Source of the DNA: Thiomicrorhabdus aquaedulcis
Lineage (GTDB): Bacteria; Pseudomonadota; Gammaproteobacteria; Thiomicrospirales; Thiomicrospiraceae
DNA length: 64,000 bases
Direction of reading: 5' to 3'
Assembly (NCBI RefSeq): GCF_004001325.1
Contig: NZ_AP018722.1
Location: 1,550,001 to 1,614,000 of the forward strand
Shown piece after piece: positions 26,282-35,095 of this stretch (position 1 is the stretch's first letter; each line of letters opens with the position of its first letter). The position numbers and the translations under genes were made by a program. The notes under the pieces were generated by a model. It saw only the letters and a list, made by a program, of their open reading frames with translations, searched no databases and was not told where the DNA came from.

Positions 26282-27148
26282 ATGAAAAAAAGAATGATTA
26301 CTCTGGCTATTTCAGTGATTGCACTACAAGGTTTTGCCATCACAGCCTCTGCTGACGGACACGCTCACAGCTCTGTAGCAGATTCTGTGATTGAAAAACA
26401 AAATGCCACTTTGGCCAACAACACCAACGGCAAAGGCTATGGCCCACAAGCACCTAGAGATTTAGACGCCAAAGCGGGCAACAACGCGCGCATTTTTAAC
26501 GAAGCGCCAGCGTACACGCAAATGAACTTATGTGACATTCATTTTCATGAAAACGCCGAGCACAAAGGTGGCGAATTTACAACGTACGCCGGCAATGGCG
26601 ATGGAAACGGCTATAACAGTGGCTTTAAATACAACGGCACTTTAACAACTGCTGAAAGCAAGCCTTTGAGTGCCGAAGTGTGCAAAGGCAAACACGGCGG
26701 ATTGCAAGTAGGTGACACCATCGAGATTCATTACGTACACTCGACCGCACTGGCCAAGCCTGCACCTACATTAGGTTCGTGCTTAAGCGAAACCGACATT
26801 AACCCGCAGCTGCGTGTAGAAGGCCAAGTGTTTGTATTGGTTAACGACAGCAAAGCCCTCGACTTTATGAAATTAACCGAAATCGGCATGAAAAACGGCT
26901 ACCACCAAGCCCTTAACATCCCTAACGACATGGGCACGCCTATCCGTTACGCAGGTTCAACCACCGGCCCTACTTACAATGAAAAAGGCTCACTCATGCA
27001 GGTTTCTTGGAGTGTGCGCCCTAAAGTGGCTAAGGTAAACATTAACACAGTGGGTGAATGGTGTAAGAGCAACGTGTTTAACGAAGACCACGCACACGGC
27101 GTTAGAAATTTAGTCGTAAACCCAGATTTACTCTCAGAAATGAAATAA
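26282..27148 (+). CDS. Delta-class carbonic anhydrase
   Basis: A 288-residue exported protein: signal peptide of about 24 residues ending A-S-A-D-G, then a domain whose motifs match the delta class first known from diatoms and later found in proteobacteria. C-D-I-H-F-H-E-N-A-E-H-K-G near residue 83 offers two histidine ligands, and I-E-I-H-Y-V-H near 146 the third, a layout parallel to alpha-CA. Four or more cysteines could form periplasmic disulfides. It would interconvert CO2 and bicarbonate outside the cytoplasm and supports an autotrophic lifestyle. It stands alone, with its own promoter, LysR-like box and terminator. Unlike the alpha-CA homologue, the triad is intact. Confidence 0.8.
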   Translation: MKKRMITLAISVIALQGFAITASADGHAHSSVADSVIEKQNATLANNTNGKGYGPQAPRDLDAKAGNNARIFNEAPAYTQMNLCDIHFHENAEHKGGEFTTYAGNGDGNGYNSGFKYNGTLTTAESKPLSAEVCKGKHGGLQVGDTIEIHYVHSTALAKPAPTLGSCLSETDINPQLRVEGQVFVLVNDSKALDFMKLTEIGMKNGYHQALNIPNDMGTPIRYAGSTTGPTYNEKGSLMQVSWSVRPKVAKVNINTVGEWCKSNVFNEDHAHGVRNLVVNPDLLSEMK

Positions 27149-27199
27149 TTATTGCCATTAATTTTTTTACGAGTTTGTAGAAATTTATTAAACACCCCC

Positions 27200-27237
27200 C
27201 GTTAAACACTTTTTAGTAAAGGTTTAACGAGTTTTTT
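27200..27237 (+). terminator. Terminator of delta-CA gene
   Basis: Stem CGTTAAAC/GTTTAACG (27200-27207 with 27222-27229) followed by T6, 52 nt after the stop. Confidence 0.75.
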
Positions 27238-27313
27238 ATGCTCACAATTTAAAAAATGAAAGGTCAATAACATGGCCTTTTTACACACCACTCTTAAGAA
27301 GACTTAAAAAGAG

Positions 27314-28174
27314 TTAAAGCTTACACTCCAAGTGATACGCTACTTTTAAGGTGTTTTGCAATAAGGTCGCAATGGTCATAGGCCCTACTCCGCCTGGCAC
27401 GGGGGTAATCCAACCTGCGCGCTCTTTAGCGCTGTCGTATTCCACATCACCACACAATGTACCGTCGTCTAAACGGTTAATGCCCACATCAATCACAATC
27501 GCGCCGGGTTTGATCCATTCGCCTTTTACCATATTAGGAATTCCCACGCCCACCACGACCAAGTCGGCCTCGGCTACTTTTTGCGCCAAGTCTTTGGTGG
27601 CACTGTGACAAATGGTCACGGTCGCACGTTCGTTTAATAACTCAAGCGCCATAGGCACGCCCACAATATTAGACGCGCCCACTACCACAGCATTTAAACC
27701 ACGCAAAGGAATACCGGTTTTGGCCAACATGGTCATTACGCCATGCGGAGTACACGGCGCTAACTGAATCATGCGCGTGGCCAATCGCCCTACGTTATAA
27801 GGGTGAAACCCATCCACATCCTTGCAAGGGTGAATGCGCTCAATAATGGTTTCGGGGTTAATGTGTTTGGGTACGGGCAACTGCACAATAATGCCGTGCA
27901 CCGTGTCGTCGGCATTAAGTTTATCAATTAAGGCCAAAACCGCTTCTTGTGTGGTATCAGCCGGCAACACTTCAGACACATCTTTAAAACCGGCTTTGTG
28001 ACAAGCCAATTTTTTATTGCGCACGTACACTTGTGAGGCCGGGTCTTCACCCACCATAATCACCGCTAAACCCGGCGGATTTTTGCCCAACGCAACTTGC
28101 GCATCAACTTCTTGTTTAATGGTTTCACGTAACTCTTCTGCAATGGCTTTGCCGTCAAGAATCTTAGCTGACAT
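27314..28174 (-). CDS. folD: Bifunctional methylenetetrahydrofolate dehydrogenase/cyclohydrolase FolD
   Basis: A 286-residue enzyme converting 5,10-methylene-THF to 10-formyl-THF. Starting from ATG 28174, which has GGGGA upstream, it reads [15 protein letters not shown]. The active-site block [13 protein letters not shown] near residue 50 includes the conserved Lys. VQLPVPKHI near 98 and [15 protein letters not shown] near 141 are standard. The NADP site GASNIVGVP lies near 166, and [13 protein letters not shown] near 260 closes the fold. Confidence 0.96.
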   Translation of the reverse strand: MSAKILDGKAIAEELRETIKQEVDAQVALGKNPPGLAVIMVGEDPASQVYVRNKKLACHKAGFKDVSEVLPADTTQEAVLALIDKLNADDTVHGIIVQLPVPKHINPETIIERIHPCKDVDGFHPYNVGRLATRMIQLAPCTPHGVMTMLAKTGIPLRGLNAVVVGASNIVGVPMALELLNERATVTICHSATKDLAQKVAEADLVVVGVGIPNMVKGEWIKPGAIVIDVGINRLDDGTLCGDVEYDSAKERAGWITPVPGGVGPMTIATLLQNTLKVAYHLECKL

Positions 28175-28458
28175 AACTATCCCCAATATTAGGTTTTGTA
28201 GGTTTTAAATAGGTTTTTAAAGCGTGTATTTATAGCCAATAAAAACGTCCATCATACTCGATTTAAGCCAACTCGCCCACTTAGAGCAAGCCATAGAATC
28301 CAATTTTGCTTAGATTATTAATCCCCATTCTAAAAATTAATTACAAGTCGCAAACATTTTCAACCAATCAATCATCGACTAATCAATAAGTTACCAATAA
28401 TCGCGCCAAAGTCTTTTAAAAGACATTGGCCATTTTAAAAAATATTTAATATCGGGTG

Positions 28459-28487
28459 TTGACAGCTATAAGCCTCGTCTATACAAT
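28459..28487 (+). promoter_or_regulatory. Promoter of the tRNA cluster
   Basis: TTGACA (28459-28464), a 17-nt spacer and TACAAT (28482-28487), a near-consensus sigma70 promoter ending 12 nt before tRNA-Pro. Confidence 0.75.
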
Positions 28488-28499
28488 ACGCCACATCTT

Positions 28500-28576
28500 C
28501 GGAGTGTAGCGCAGCCTGGTAGCGCACCTGTTTTGGGTACAGGTGGTCGGGGGTTCAATTCCCTCCACTCCGACCA
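28500..28576 (+). tRNA. tRNA-Pro (anticodon TGG)
   Basis: A 77-nt cloverleaf: acceptor CGGAGTG/CACTCCG, anticodon loop TTTGGGT with TGG, T-arm GGGGGTTCAATTCCC, genomically encoded CCA. Confidence 0.97.
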
Positions 28577-28632
28577 TATTCTTATTGGCTTGAAAAATAT
28601 GTTTCAGGCTAATAGTTACAAAGTTCGATAGA

Positions 28633-28709
28633 GCGCCCATAGCTCAATTGGATAGAGCATCGCCCTTCTAAGGCGAGGGTTTCAGGTTCGAATCCTGATG
28701 GGCGCACCA
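28633..28709 (+). tRNA. tRNA-Arg (anticodon TCT)
   Basis: A 77-nt cloverleaf: acceptor GCGCCCA/TGGGCGC, anticodon loop CTTCTAA with TCT reading AGA, T-loop TTCGAAT, encoded CCA. Confidence 0.97.
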
Positions 28710-28738
28710 TTTAGGTGGGTCAATCAAACACTACTATG

Positions 28739-28814
28739 GTGGATGTAGCTCAGTTGGTAGAGCCCAGGATTGTGATTCCTGTTGTCGCGGGTTCGATCCC
28801 CGTCATTCACCCCA
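28739..28814 (+). tRNA. tRNA-His (anticodon GTG)
   Basis: Acceptor GTGGATG/CATTCAC, anticodon loop TTGTGAT with GTG, C73 and CCA. A genomic G at 28738 can supply the G-1 that pairs with C73. One G-T pair lies in the acceptor stem. Confidence 0.96.
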
Positions 28815-29047
28815 TTTTTATTTGTTTTACGTAACATCCTTTCTTCTTTTCTATCTATTATTTACATGCTCAGCCATGCAATAGATTTAGAATTCAATCT
28901 AAAAATCTTATATCTATAATCTCAAAAAATACCCCAGTAGATGCTGACTTATAAAACACATCGTTATTTTTTGTCTTTTTTATACCTCTAAAAACCTCAT
29001 TAACGGGCTCTATACCCGCTAACTTAATTTTTCTCTTTAGCCATTGG

Positions 29048-29590
29048 CTACAAAAACTTTAAAACCAAGACAATCAGGACAACCTGCAGCAAAACAATGG
29101 CCCAATAACTTAACTGAAACGACGTTTTAATGGTTTTATGTCTAAAAAAGGTTTGTGCAAACAATGCCGCTGGAGAACCACCTATCATGGCCAAACCATG
29201 CAATACTTTTTCAGGCACTCTAACTCTATTAGAACCGGCAATCGCCTTGTCATAACCGTACATTAAAACGGTAACCGCATTAATGCCCAGCAAATAGGCC
29301 AGCACAAAGTGGAATACTTGGCTTAAATAAACGCTTAGCAACACAACCAATATCAAGGACACTAGCGCAAACAATCCAAATGGCGATAAGTGTTTCCCCC
29401 CAACCTTTACCGAAAACGCGGCCTTGCCTTTTGATGTGTTTTTTATCTCAAACTCAACCTCTTGACCCGGCTCAAGCACCTTGGCATTAACAACATTACT
29501 AATATGAACAAACACATTTTTTTCATATTCGGCCGAGCGAATAAACCCAAAGCCTTTGGCTGCATCAAACTTAATAACCACTCCTTTCAT
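29048..29590 (-). CDS. Cold-shock domain plus DUF1294 membrane protein
   Basis: A 180-residue fusion: an N-terminal cold-shock/OB domain (residues 1-65) with the nucleic-acid motifs K-G-F-G-F-I and N-V-F-V-H-I-S, then four hydrophobic segments with the DUF1294 signature (YGYDKAIAGSNRVRVPEKVLHGLAMIGGSPAA). The start at 29590 is chosen because GGGGAG precedes it and the protein begins MKGVVIKFD. The upstream frame continuation is unrelated. The fusion is common in proteobacteria, with function unproven. Confidence 0.85.
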   Translation of the reverse strand: MKGVVIKFDAAKGFGFIRSAEYEKNVFVHISNVVNAKVLEPGQEVEFEIKNTSKGKAAFSVKVGGKHLSPFGLFALVSLILVVLLSVYLSQVFHFVLAYLLGINAVTVLMYGYDKAIAGSNRVRVPEKVLHGLAMIGGSPAALFAQTFFRHKTIKTSFQLSYWAIVLLQVVLIVLVLKFL

Positions 29591-29623
29591 ACACTCCCCT
29601 TTTTTATAGTTATATTTCAATTT

Positions 29624-29782
29624 GAGACCTTTGCACGAGAGGGGCACGAGAAAAAAATGAGGAAAAATTTACCTGATTGAGGCGGGAAACGCAGTGAATA
29701 GCTAGCTATTCACAAGTTTTCCAACGAAAAGCAGAAAAATTTTAACCATTTTTGGCCGTGCATCCACTCGTGCAAAGGTCTC
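29624..29782. mobile_element. MITE-like element, 159 bp, copy with ATTT target duplication
   Basis: Starts GAGACCTTTGCACGAG and ends CTCGTGCAAAGGTCTC, with an internal 20-bp perfect palindrome GTGAATAGCTAGCTATTCAC-like core. It is flanked by ATTT on both sides (29620-29623 and 29783-29786). It has no coding capacity. It sits between the cold-shock gene and umuD. Confidence 0.9.
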
Positions 29783-29810
29783 ATTTGTAACACCCACTCT
29801 TTAGCACTGA

Positions 29811-30464
29811 TTAAAACTGGCGAATGGTGGATGTAACCACTCCCCAAATCACAATATCCGAACCCTCTTTAACTGGAATGGGCGGATATTGATCGTTTTC
29901 GGGTACCAACCAGGTACCCGTTGATTTAAGCGACAACCGCTTAACGGTTAACTCGCCGTCTAATGCAGCAATGACAATTTTTCCATCGGTGGGCTTTAGG
30001 CTTTTATCGACTACCAAAATATCACCATCAAATATGCCAATTTTTTTCATGGAGTCGCCCTGCACCTTAAGCAAAAATGTTGCGTCTTTATTCTTAATTA
30101 ACTTGTCATTTAAATTAAGGTGCGCCTCTACGTAGTCGTCGGCTGGACTGGGAAAACCCGCCACAACCTTATGACTGTACAGCGGCACAGTTTGACCTTG
30201 ATAAGCACTTAACGTACTTGGGGCTAAAAAAACCTGGGCATTTGCTTTAGCCAAGTCTTGCCACTCGCCTTGCTGATGCGTTAAAGACGCATTTAAATCA
30301 GATTGCAAGGTCACCCCCAACGCTGGCGTTTGTGCAGCCAACCACGATTTTATTATCGCCACTTTAGATTCGGGAACACGCACCACTTTAGTCGCCTCAC
30401 CAAATCGACCACTGCCTTTTTTTCGCCCAGCCCCACTTCGAGAACCACCGTGTGATTGAACCAT
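29811..30464 (-). CDS. umuD: Extended UmuD-like S24 autoprotease/regulator
   Basis: A 217-residue protein: the C-terminal S24 peptidase domain has nucleophile Ser in Q-G-D-S-M near residue 135 and general-base Lys in T-V-K-R-L near 174, and the A-G-F-P-S-P cleavage region near 98. E. coli UmuD has about 139 residues. Here about 75 extra N-terminal residues are basic (GSRSGAGRKKGSGRF) and followed by a ribbon-helix-like V-V-R-V-P-E-S segment. This resembles Acinetobacter UmuDAb, which also acts as an SOS repressor. It is divergent from umuC, suggesting self-regulation. Confidence 0.85.
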   Translation of the reverse strand: MVQSHGGSRSGAGRKKGSGRFGEATKVVRVPESKVAIIKSWLAAQTPALGVTLQSDLNASLTHQQGEWQDLAKANAQVFLAPSTLSAYQGQTVPLYSHKVVAGFPSPADDYVEAHLNLNDKLIKNKDATFLLKVQGDSMKKIGIFDGDILVVDKSLKPTDGKIVIAALDGELTVKRLSLKSTGTWLVPENDQYPPIPVKEGSDIVIWGVVTSTIRQF

Positions 30465-30500
30465 ACTTACCTCTTGAAATAGGTTACTTACCTTGAAAAT

Positions 30501-30545
30501 TGTTACAAAAAATCAAAAAACACCGTACAATAAAAAACTGTAACA
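30501..30545. promoter_or_regulatory. Inverted TGTTACA pair between umuD and umuC
   Basis: TGTTACA at 30501-30507 and its complement TGTAACA at 30539-30545 flank a TACAAT hexamer (30526-30531). No classic CTGT-N8-ACAG LexA box is present in the 99-nt gap, so this pair is the best operator candidate. Confidence 0.45.
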
Positions 30546-30563
30546 TAATTCAAGACTAAAAAC

Positions 30564-31895
30564 ATGCCCCTTAATTTAAATCCCCCTCATCCATCCATTC
30601 ATATACCGGCTCAGCGGCCTATTTTTGCACTTATTGACGGAAACTCATTTTACGCTTCGTGCGAAATTGTTTTTCAGCCTCACCTAGAGCATCGCCCCGT
30701 GGTGGTATTGTCTAACAACGACGGCTGCATTGTAGCGGCAAATCAAGTCGCTAAAAACTTAAACAGCGCGCTTTTACAGCAGGTCAACAATCTAGGTACA
30801 GGCGGCTATCGGGCGGCACGCCCAACCAGCATGATGTTTCAACCTTACTTTAAAATAAAGCCGTTTTTAGATGCACACAATACCGCCGTATTTAGCTCTA
30901 ACTATGAACTCTACGCCGACATGTCTAACCGCATGCATCGCATCGTAAGTACCTTTGCTCCGCGACAAGAAATTTACTCTATTGATGAAAGTTTTTTAGA
31001 CTTAACCGGCATGGCGCAGCAAAATTTAACCGACCTAGCACGTTTAATTAAAAACACAGTCAAACAACACATTGGCATCCCCGTCGCGGTTGGCATTGGC
31101 TTTAGCAAAACACAAGCTAAACTGGCCAATCACTTAGCCAAAGCCCAGCATACTCACCAAGGTGTACTGGACTTAACGGCACTAAACAATAATCAATTAA
31201 ATACACTATTAAAAGACGTAAGCGTGGGCAAGGTTTGGGGCGTGGGCAAACGGCTTGAACAACGCCTAAACGATTACGGAATCAATACCGTGCTGGCACT
31301 AAAACAAGCCAACATCGCCAGCATTCGCAAATGCTTTGGCGTGGTAATGGAGCGCACCGTACGAGAATTAAACGGCGAATCGTGCTTACAAATAGAAGAA
31401 ATTATTGCCCCTAAACAACAAATAATGACTTCACGCTCATTTGGTGTGGCCATAACTGACTACCCGCAAATGGAACACGCTGTGGTGACTTACACAGCGC
31501 GCGCCGCCGAAAAACTGCGCCAACAAGGCTCCGTATGCCAAACCCTTTCGGTGATGATTACCAGTAATCCGTTTAAACAACAGTCATTTTATCGTAATCA
31601 GCAGACTCAGGCGTTAATTTACCCTAGCGACAACAGCATTTTACTGGCTAAATTAGCAAAACGCGCTTTAAAATCCATCTGGCGGCCAGGGTTTGAATAC
31701 CATAAAGCAGGGATCAATTTATCGGACATTTCATTAAAAGGCTCGTTGCAAACTGACCTGTTTGAGCCCAGCCCCGAGTATTCAGACAAACAAGCTTCGC
31801 TTATGACCACCATGGACACACTTAACACATTGTGCGGGCGCAATACCTTATTTTTAGCCTCGGCCGGTCTACCCCAACAAAAACCTGGTCAATGA
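30564..31895 (+). CDS. umuC: DNA polymerase V catalytic subunit UmuC
   Basis: A 443-residue Y-family translesion polymerase. Motifs: F-A-L-I-D-G-N-S-F-Y-A-S-C near residue 20 (first catalytic Asp), V-V-V-L-S-N-N-D-G-C-I-V-A, and Y-S-I-D-E-S-F-L-D near residue 140 (catalytic Asp-Glu). The helix-hairpin-helix is in VGKVWGVGKRL, and the little-finger domain follows. The C-terminus ends with A-S-A-G-L-P-Q-Q-K-P, as in other UmuC proteins. Expected to work with cleaved UmuD from the divergent gene in damage-induced mutagenesis. Confidence 0.93.
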   Translation: MPLNLNPPHPSIHIPAQRPIFALIDGNSFYASCEIVFQPHLEHRPVVVLSNNDGCIVAANQVAKNLNSALLQQVNNLGTGGYRAARPTSMMFQPYFKIKPFLDAHNTAVFSSNYELYADMSNRMHRIVSTFAPRQEIYSIDESFLDLTGMAQQNLTDLARLIKNTVKQHIGIPVAVGIGFSKTQAKLANHLAKAQHTHQGVLDLTALNNNQLNTLLKDVSVGKVWGVGKRLEQRLNDYGINTVLALKQANIASIRKCFGVVMERTVRELNGESCLQIEEIIAPKQQIMTSRSFGVAITDYPQMEHAVVTYTARAAEKLRQQGSVCQTLSVMITSNPFKQQSFYRNQQTQALIYPSDNSILLAKLAKRALKSIWRPGFEYHKAGINLSDISLKGSLQTDLFEPSPEYSDKQASLMTTMDTLNTLCGRNTLFLASAGLPQQKPGQ

Positions 31896-31986
31896 AACGC
31901 AACCTTATGTCGCCACGCTACACCACACGATGGCTTGAATTGCTATCGGTGTCTTAATCACAGCAAAACAGCCAAATAATGATTTG

Positions 31987-31998
31987 ACCAGGCCTGGT
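31987..31998. repeat. Palindrome ACCAGGCCTGGT, copy 12
   Basis: Intergenic after umuC, extended to a perfect 20-bp palindrome TTTGACCAGGCCTGGTCAAA (31983-32002). No long T-run follows. Confidence 0.95.
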
Positions 31999-32040
31999 CA
32001 AACGCTTTAAACACTTTAAAACAACAAAAACAATCATTTA

Positions 32041-32184
32041 CAAATATTTGCACAAGTGGAGTACCAAAAAAATGCACCTCACCAGCCAAATAACATTAGG
32101 GCACCTCTATTAAGTTAAATTCTGTGAGCCGTAAAGGCCATTAACGCTTATTTTTACTTCGTTTTGTACTTGCGCAAATATCTC
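32041..32184. mobile_element. Eroded MITE relic upstream of mreB
   Basis: Ends CAAATATTTGCACAAGT and ACTTGCGCAAATATCTC are inverted repeats of each other and match the MITE termini. The 144-bp interior has lost the family core. It fills most of the 391-nt umuC/mreB gap, which also holds palindrome copy 12 and, between 32185 and 32286, whatever promoter mreB uses. Confidence 0.5.
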
Positions 32185-32286
32185 TAATGCTAATTTTGTT
32201 TTTTAATGGTTTTGTCTTCTCCGAACTGCTGAACTACGTTAGAATAGGCGAATTATTTTTTGGTCTACCTTTAAGGACAACACGCA

Positions 32287-33331
32287 ATGTTTCGCAAATT
32301 CATGGGGCTTTTTTCCAACGATTTATCCATTGACCTTGGCACGGCTAATACTTTAATTTATGCGCGCGGCAAAGGCTTGGTATTAAACGAACCATCGGTA
32401 GTATCCATTCGCACCAATAAAAGGGGCAACAACAGTCGCACCATTGTGGCCGTAGGCGAAAACGCTAAGCTCATGCTAGGCAAAGAAAACCAAGATATTC
32501 AAACCATTCGCCCCTTAAAAGACGGCGTAATTGCCGACTTTGAAGTCACTGAAAAATGTTACAAGCGTTTATTCGCAAAGTGCATGAAGCCAAATTTTTT
32601 CAGCCCAGCCCACGCGTATTAATTTGCGTACCTTGCGGCTCTACTCAAGTAGAGCGTCGTGCCATTCGTGAATCGGCGGCCGGAGCAGGCGCACGTGAAG
32701 TGTATTTAATTGAAGAACCCATGGCGGCGGCGATTGGTGCGGGCATGCCCGTAAGCGAACCCACGGGTTCCATGGTGGTTGACATTGGTGGCGGAACCAC
32801 CGAAGTCGCCACTTTATCGCTTAACGGCATTGTCTGGGCGGCCTCGGTTAAAGTTGGCGGCGACCGTTTTGACGAAGCCATTATTAAATATGTGCGTCGC
32901 AATTACGGCATGATTATTGGCGAAACCACCGCAGAAAAAATTAAAAAAACCATCGGCACAGCCTACCACGAAGTAAACCCTGCCACCATGGAAGTGCACG
33001 GCAGTAACATTGCCGAAGCGGTGCCACGTCGTTTTACGCTTAACAGCAATGAAGTGTTAGAAGCCTTGCAAGAGCCTTTGTCGGCCATTGTGAGTGCGGT
33101 ACGTACTGCACTGGAAAACACCCCGCCTGAGCTGGGTGCTGACATTGCCGAGCACGGAATTGTACTTACCGGTGGTGGAGCCTTGTTGCGTAACCTAAGC
33201 ACCCTGCTCTCTGAAGAAACCGGAATCCCCGTTATTATTGCCGACGACCCACTTACCTGTGTGGCACGTGGCGGCGGACGTGCGTTAGAACTTATGGATG
33301 AAAAGGTCTTGATCTGTTTTCATTTGATTAA
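32287..33331 (+). CDS. mreB: Rod-shape actin homologue MreB (two frameshifts in this sequence)
   Basis: Actin-like cytoskeletal protein that guides lateral wall synthesis. It begins [24 protein letters not shown] (phosphate 1). After the shift it carries [10 protein letters not shown] and L-T-G-G-G-A-L-L. Frame is lost at the A5 run 32552-32556 and again at the A4 run 33301-33304. Restoring one A at each gives a 348-residue protein ending [12 protein letters not shown] at stop 33329-33331, the normal MreB length and tail. As printed, the second frame runs on into MITE sequence to 33419. First gene of the mreBCD-mrdA-rodA elongasome cluster. Confidence 0.9.
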
Positions 33332-33348
33332 AAAACATTTACACGAAG

Positions 33349-33431
33349 GAGCTTTTGTACGAGCAAAGTGCAACAAAATTCAGGTGAATTTTAACCATTT
33401 TTACTCGTGCATACCTTAGTGCAAAGGTTTT
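33349..33431. mobile_element. Internally deleted MITE relic (83 bp)
   Basis: Left end GAGCTTTTGTACGAGCAAAGTGC and right portion CAGGTGAATTTTAACCATTT...GTGCAAAGGTTTT match the two ends of the 159-bp family with the middle missing. It lies between mreB and mreC. The rest of this 348-nt gap shows no gene. Confidence 0.65.
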
Positions 33432-33679
33432 ATTGCAAAAGTCTTATTGAGTAAAGCGCCTACGCATTACACATGCTTAGTCAGAACGACCGGTCGCTTT
33501 TAAAAAATAGTTCTCTAATACCGCCATAAACGTCTAAATTGCCACTATGTTGCTTACGAACCTAACGGCCAGCAGCCAATGGCAATTTTACTGCACGATG
33601 GTACAAACTGTATTTTTATCACCCTGCTTGGCCGGAGTTCGCCATTAACACGAAAAATACCACTACCCAGCAAGAAGGC

Positions 33680-34594
33680 ATGCATTTAATTATAGCCTTC
33701 ATTCTGGCTATTTTGCTGATGATAGCAGATCATTATGGCAATCTAACAAGCAGCTTTCGCAGCATTCTGCTTACCACGCTTAACCCCATTGAACGCCTGG
33801 CGGCGACTCCTAACACCTTCTACACCTGGGTGACGACAGACTTTTCTTCACTGGACTCTCTCGAGATTGAAAATCAAAAACTACTAACCGAAAACCTTCT
33901 ATTAAAAGCCAAACTGCAACAATTTAATAATTTAGAACTTGAAGTCGCTCGTCTAGAATCGTTGCTAGGCACCACGGGAAAAATGAACAATCAAGCCGTG
34001 CAAATTGCAACCGTAACGTATTACAGCAATAACCCACTATCGCAATTTTTAAGCGTAAATAAAGGCCAACTCGATAACATCACATCTCAGCAAACCGTGA
34101 TTGATGCAGAAGGCATTTTAGGGCAAATAGTAGCCACCACCCCGACCAGCTCTAGAGTATTGTTGATTACCGACCCAGACCATCAAATCCCTGTGCGAAT
34201 TCAGCGTACCGGTCAAAGAGGTATCTTGGCGGGTACTGGGCATGATTTAGCGCAATTAAACTTTATCCCCAAAAGCAGTGAAATTAAAGTAGGTGACTTA
34301 ATTGAAAGCTCTGGATTAGGCGGTCTGTTTCCGGCAGGTTATCCCGTAGCTAAAATTATTAACATTGAGATGTTTGGCGACAACCCTTATTACAGCATTA
34401 CGGCCAAACCACTTGCACAAATGCACCAAACACGTAAAGTGCTTATTTTGACCGAATCCGTCACTAAAAATAACTATAAAGAACCACTCACCAAAGAATC
34501 TACATCAAAAGACAACTCTAAAGCGGCCACAAACGAATCACTGCAGCTAAAACCCAACGCCATGCCCAATCAAGTAGAAAACCATGTCCGATAA
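33680..34594 (+). CDS. mreC: Rod-shape protein MreC
   Basis: A 304-residue bitopic protein of the elongasome: TM helix near residues 3-16 (IIAFILAILLMIADH), coiled coil about 55-90, then the paired beta-barrels with V-I-D-A-E-G-I-L-G-Q-I-V, S-S-R-V-L-L-I-T-D-P-D-H and S-G-L-G-G-L-F-P-A-G-Y-P. The start ATG has a crowded GAAGG site and no cytosolic N-tail before the TM, so the true start could be upstream and hidden by another frame loss. The C-terminal 50 residues are low complexity. Overlaps mreD by 11 nt. Confidence 0.88.
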   Translation: MHLIIAFILAILLMIADHYGNLTSSFRSILLTTLNPIERLAATPNTFYTWVTTDFSSLDSLEIENQKLLTENLLLKAKLQQFNNLELEVARLESLLGTTGKMNNQAVQIATVTYYSNNPLSQFLSVNKGQLDNITSQQTVIDAEGILGQIVATTPTSSRVLLITDPDHQIPVRIQRTGQRGILAGTGHDLAQLNFIPKSSEIKVGDLIESSGLGGLFPAGYPVAKIINIEMFGDNPYYSITAKPLAQMHQTRKVLILTESVTKNNYKEPLTKESTSKDNSKAATNESLQLKPNAMPNQVENHVR

Positions 34595-35087
34595 AATACT
34601 CGATGTAAACATTAGACAACTGCGCTGGTTAATTATTCTGTCCTACTTTTTTGGGCTGATGTTTGACACTATGTTATTACTCAATAAAGCCACGTTATTT
34701 ATTCCGCCCGTCACCCTATTTTTAACCTTGTTTTGGTGCGCTCAATTTACCAACCGTACGCATATTTTAAGTGCTTTTGTATTGGGACTGCTTGCCGACA
34801 CACTGTACCAAACCACATTAGGCTCGCACGCACTCCTATTTGTAGTGATTACATTTATGATGATTAGACACCGCTTACGCTTTAGAGCCTACCCAGTCTG
34901 GCAACAAGCCTTTTTTATTAGTGGGTATATGATGGTATACCAGCTGCTTAATTTTATTTTCTTTTCGCCGGTCTTAAGCAGTCAAGAAATGGTTACTTAT
35001 TGGGTAATGCCCGCAGCGGCCATTCTGCTGTGGCCTGTTGTCTCAACCATTTTGCGCGTAACCATGCAAAAACTGGTTAGTCCGTAA
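34584..35087 (+). CDS. mreD: Rod-shape protein MreD
   Basis: A 167-residue inner-membrane protein with about five hydrophobic segments (LRWLIILSYFFGLMF, then LFIPPVTLFLTLFW, and onward). FVLGLLADTLYQTTLGSHALLF in the middle matches the conserved G-x-x-x-D-x-x-x-x-x-x-x-G region of MreD. The start overlaps the mreC end, indicating translational coupling. Works with MreC, PBP2 and RodA in cylindrical wall growth. Confidence 0.9.
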   Translation: MSDKILDVNIRQLRWLIILSYFFGLMFDTMLLLNKATLFIPPVTLFLTLFWCAQFTNRTHILSAFVLGLLADTLYQTTLGSHALLFVVITFMMIRHRLRFRAYPVWQQAFFISGYMMVYQLLNFIFFSPVLSSQEMVTYWVMPAAAILLWPVVSTILRVTMQKLVSP

Positions 35088-35095
35088 CCCAATTT

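Noticed and set aside
33303-33419. MreB C-terminus apparently replaced by MITE-derived residues
   Set aside because: The printed frame runs into the MITE relic only because one A is missing at 33301-33304. The other frame gives the normal tail G-L-D-L-F-S-F-D and a stop at 33331, before the relic.
33598-33680. Alternative mreC start at 33598
   Set aside because: Two further frame changes would be needed and the resulting N-terminus does not resemble MreC clearly enough.
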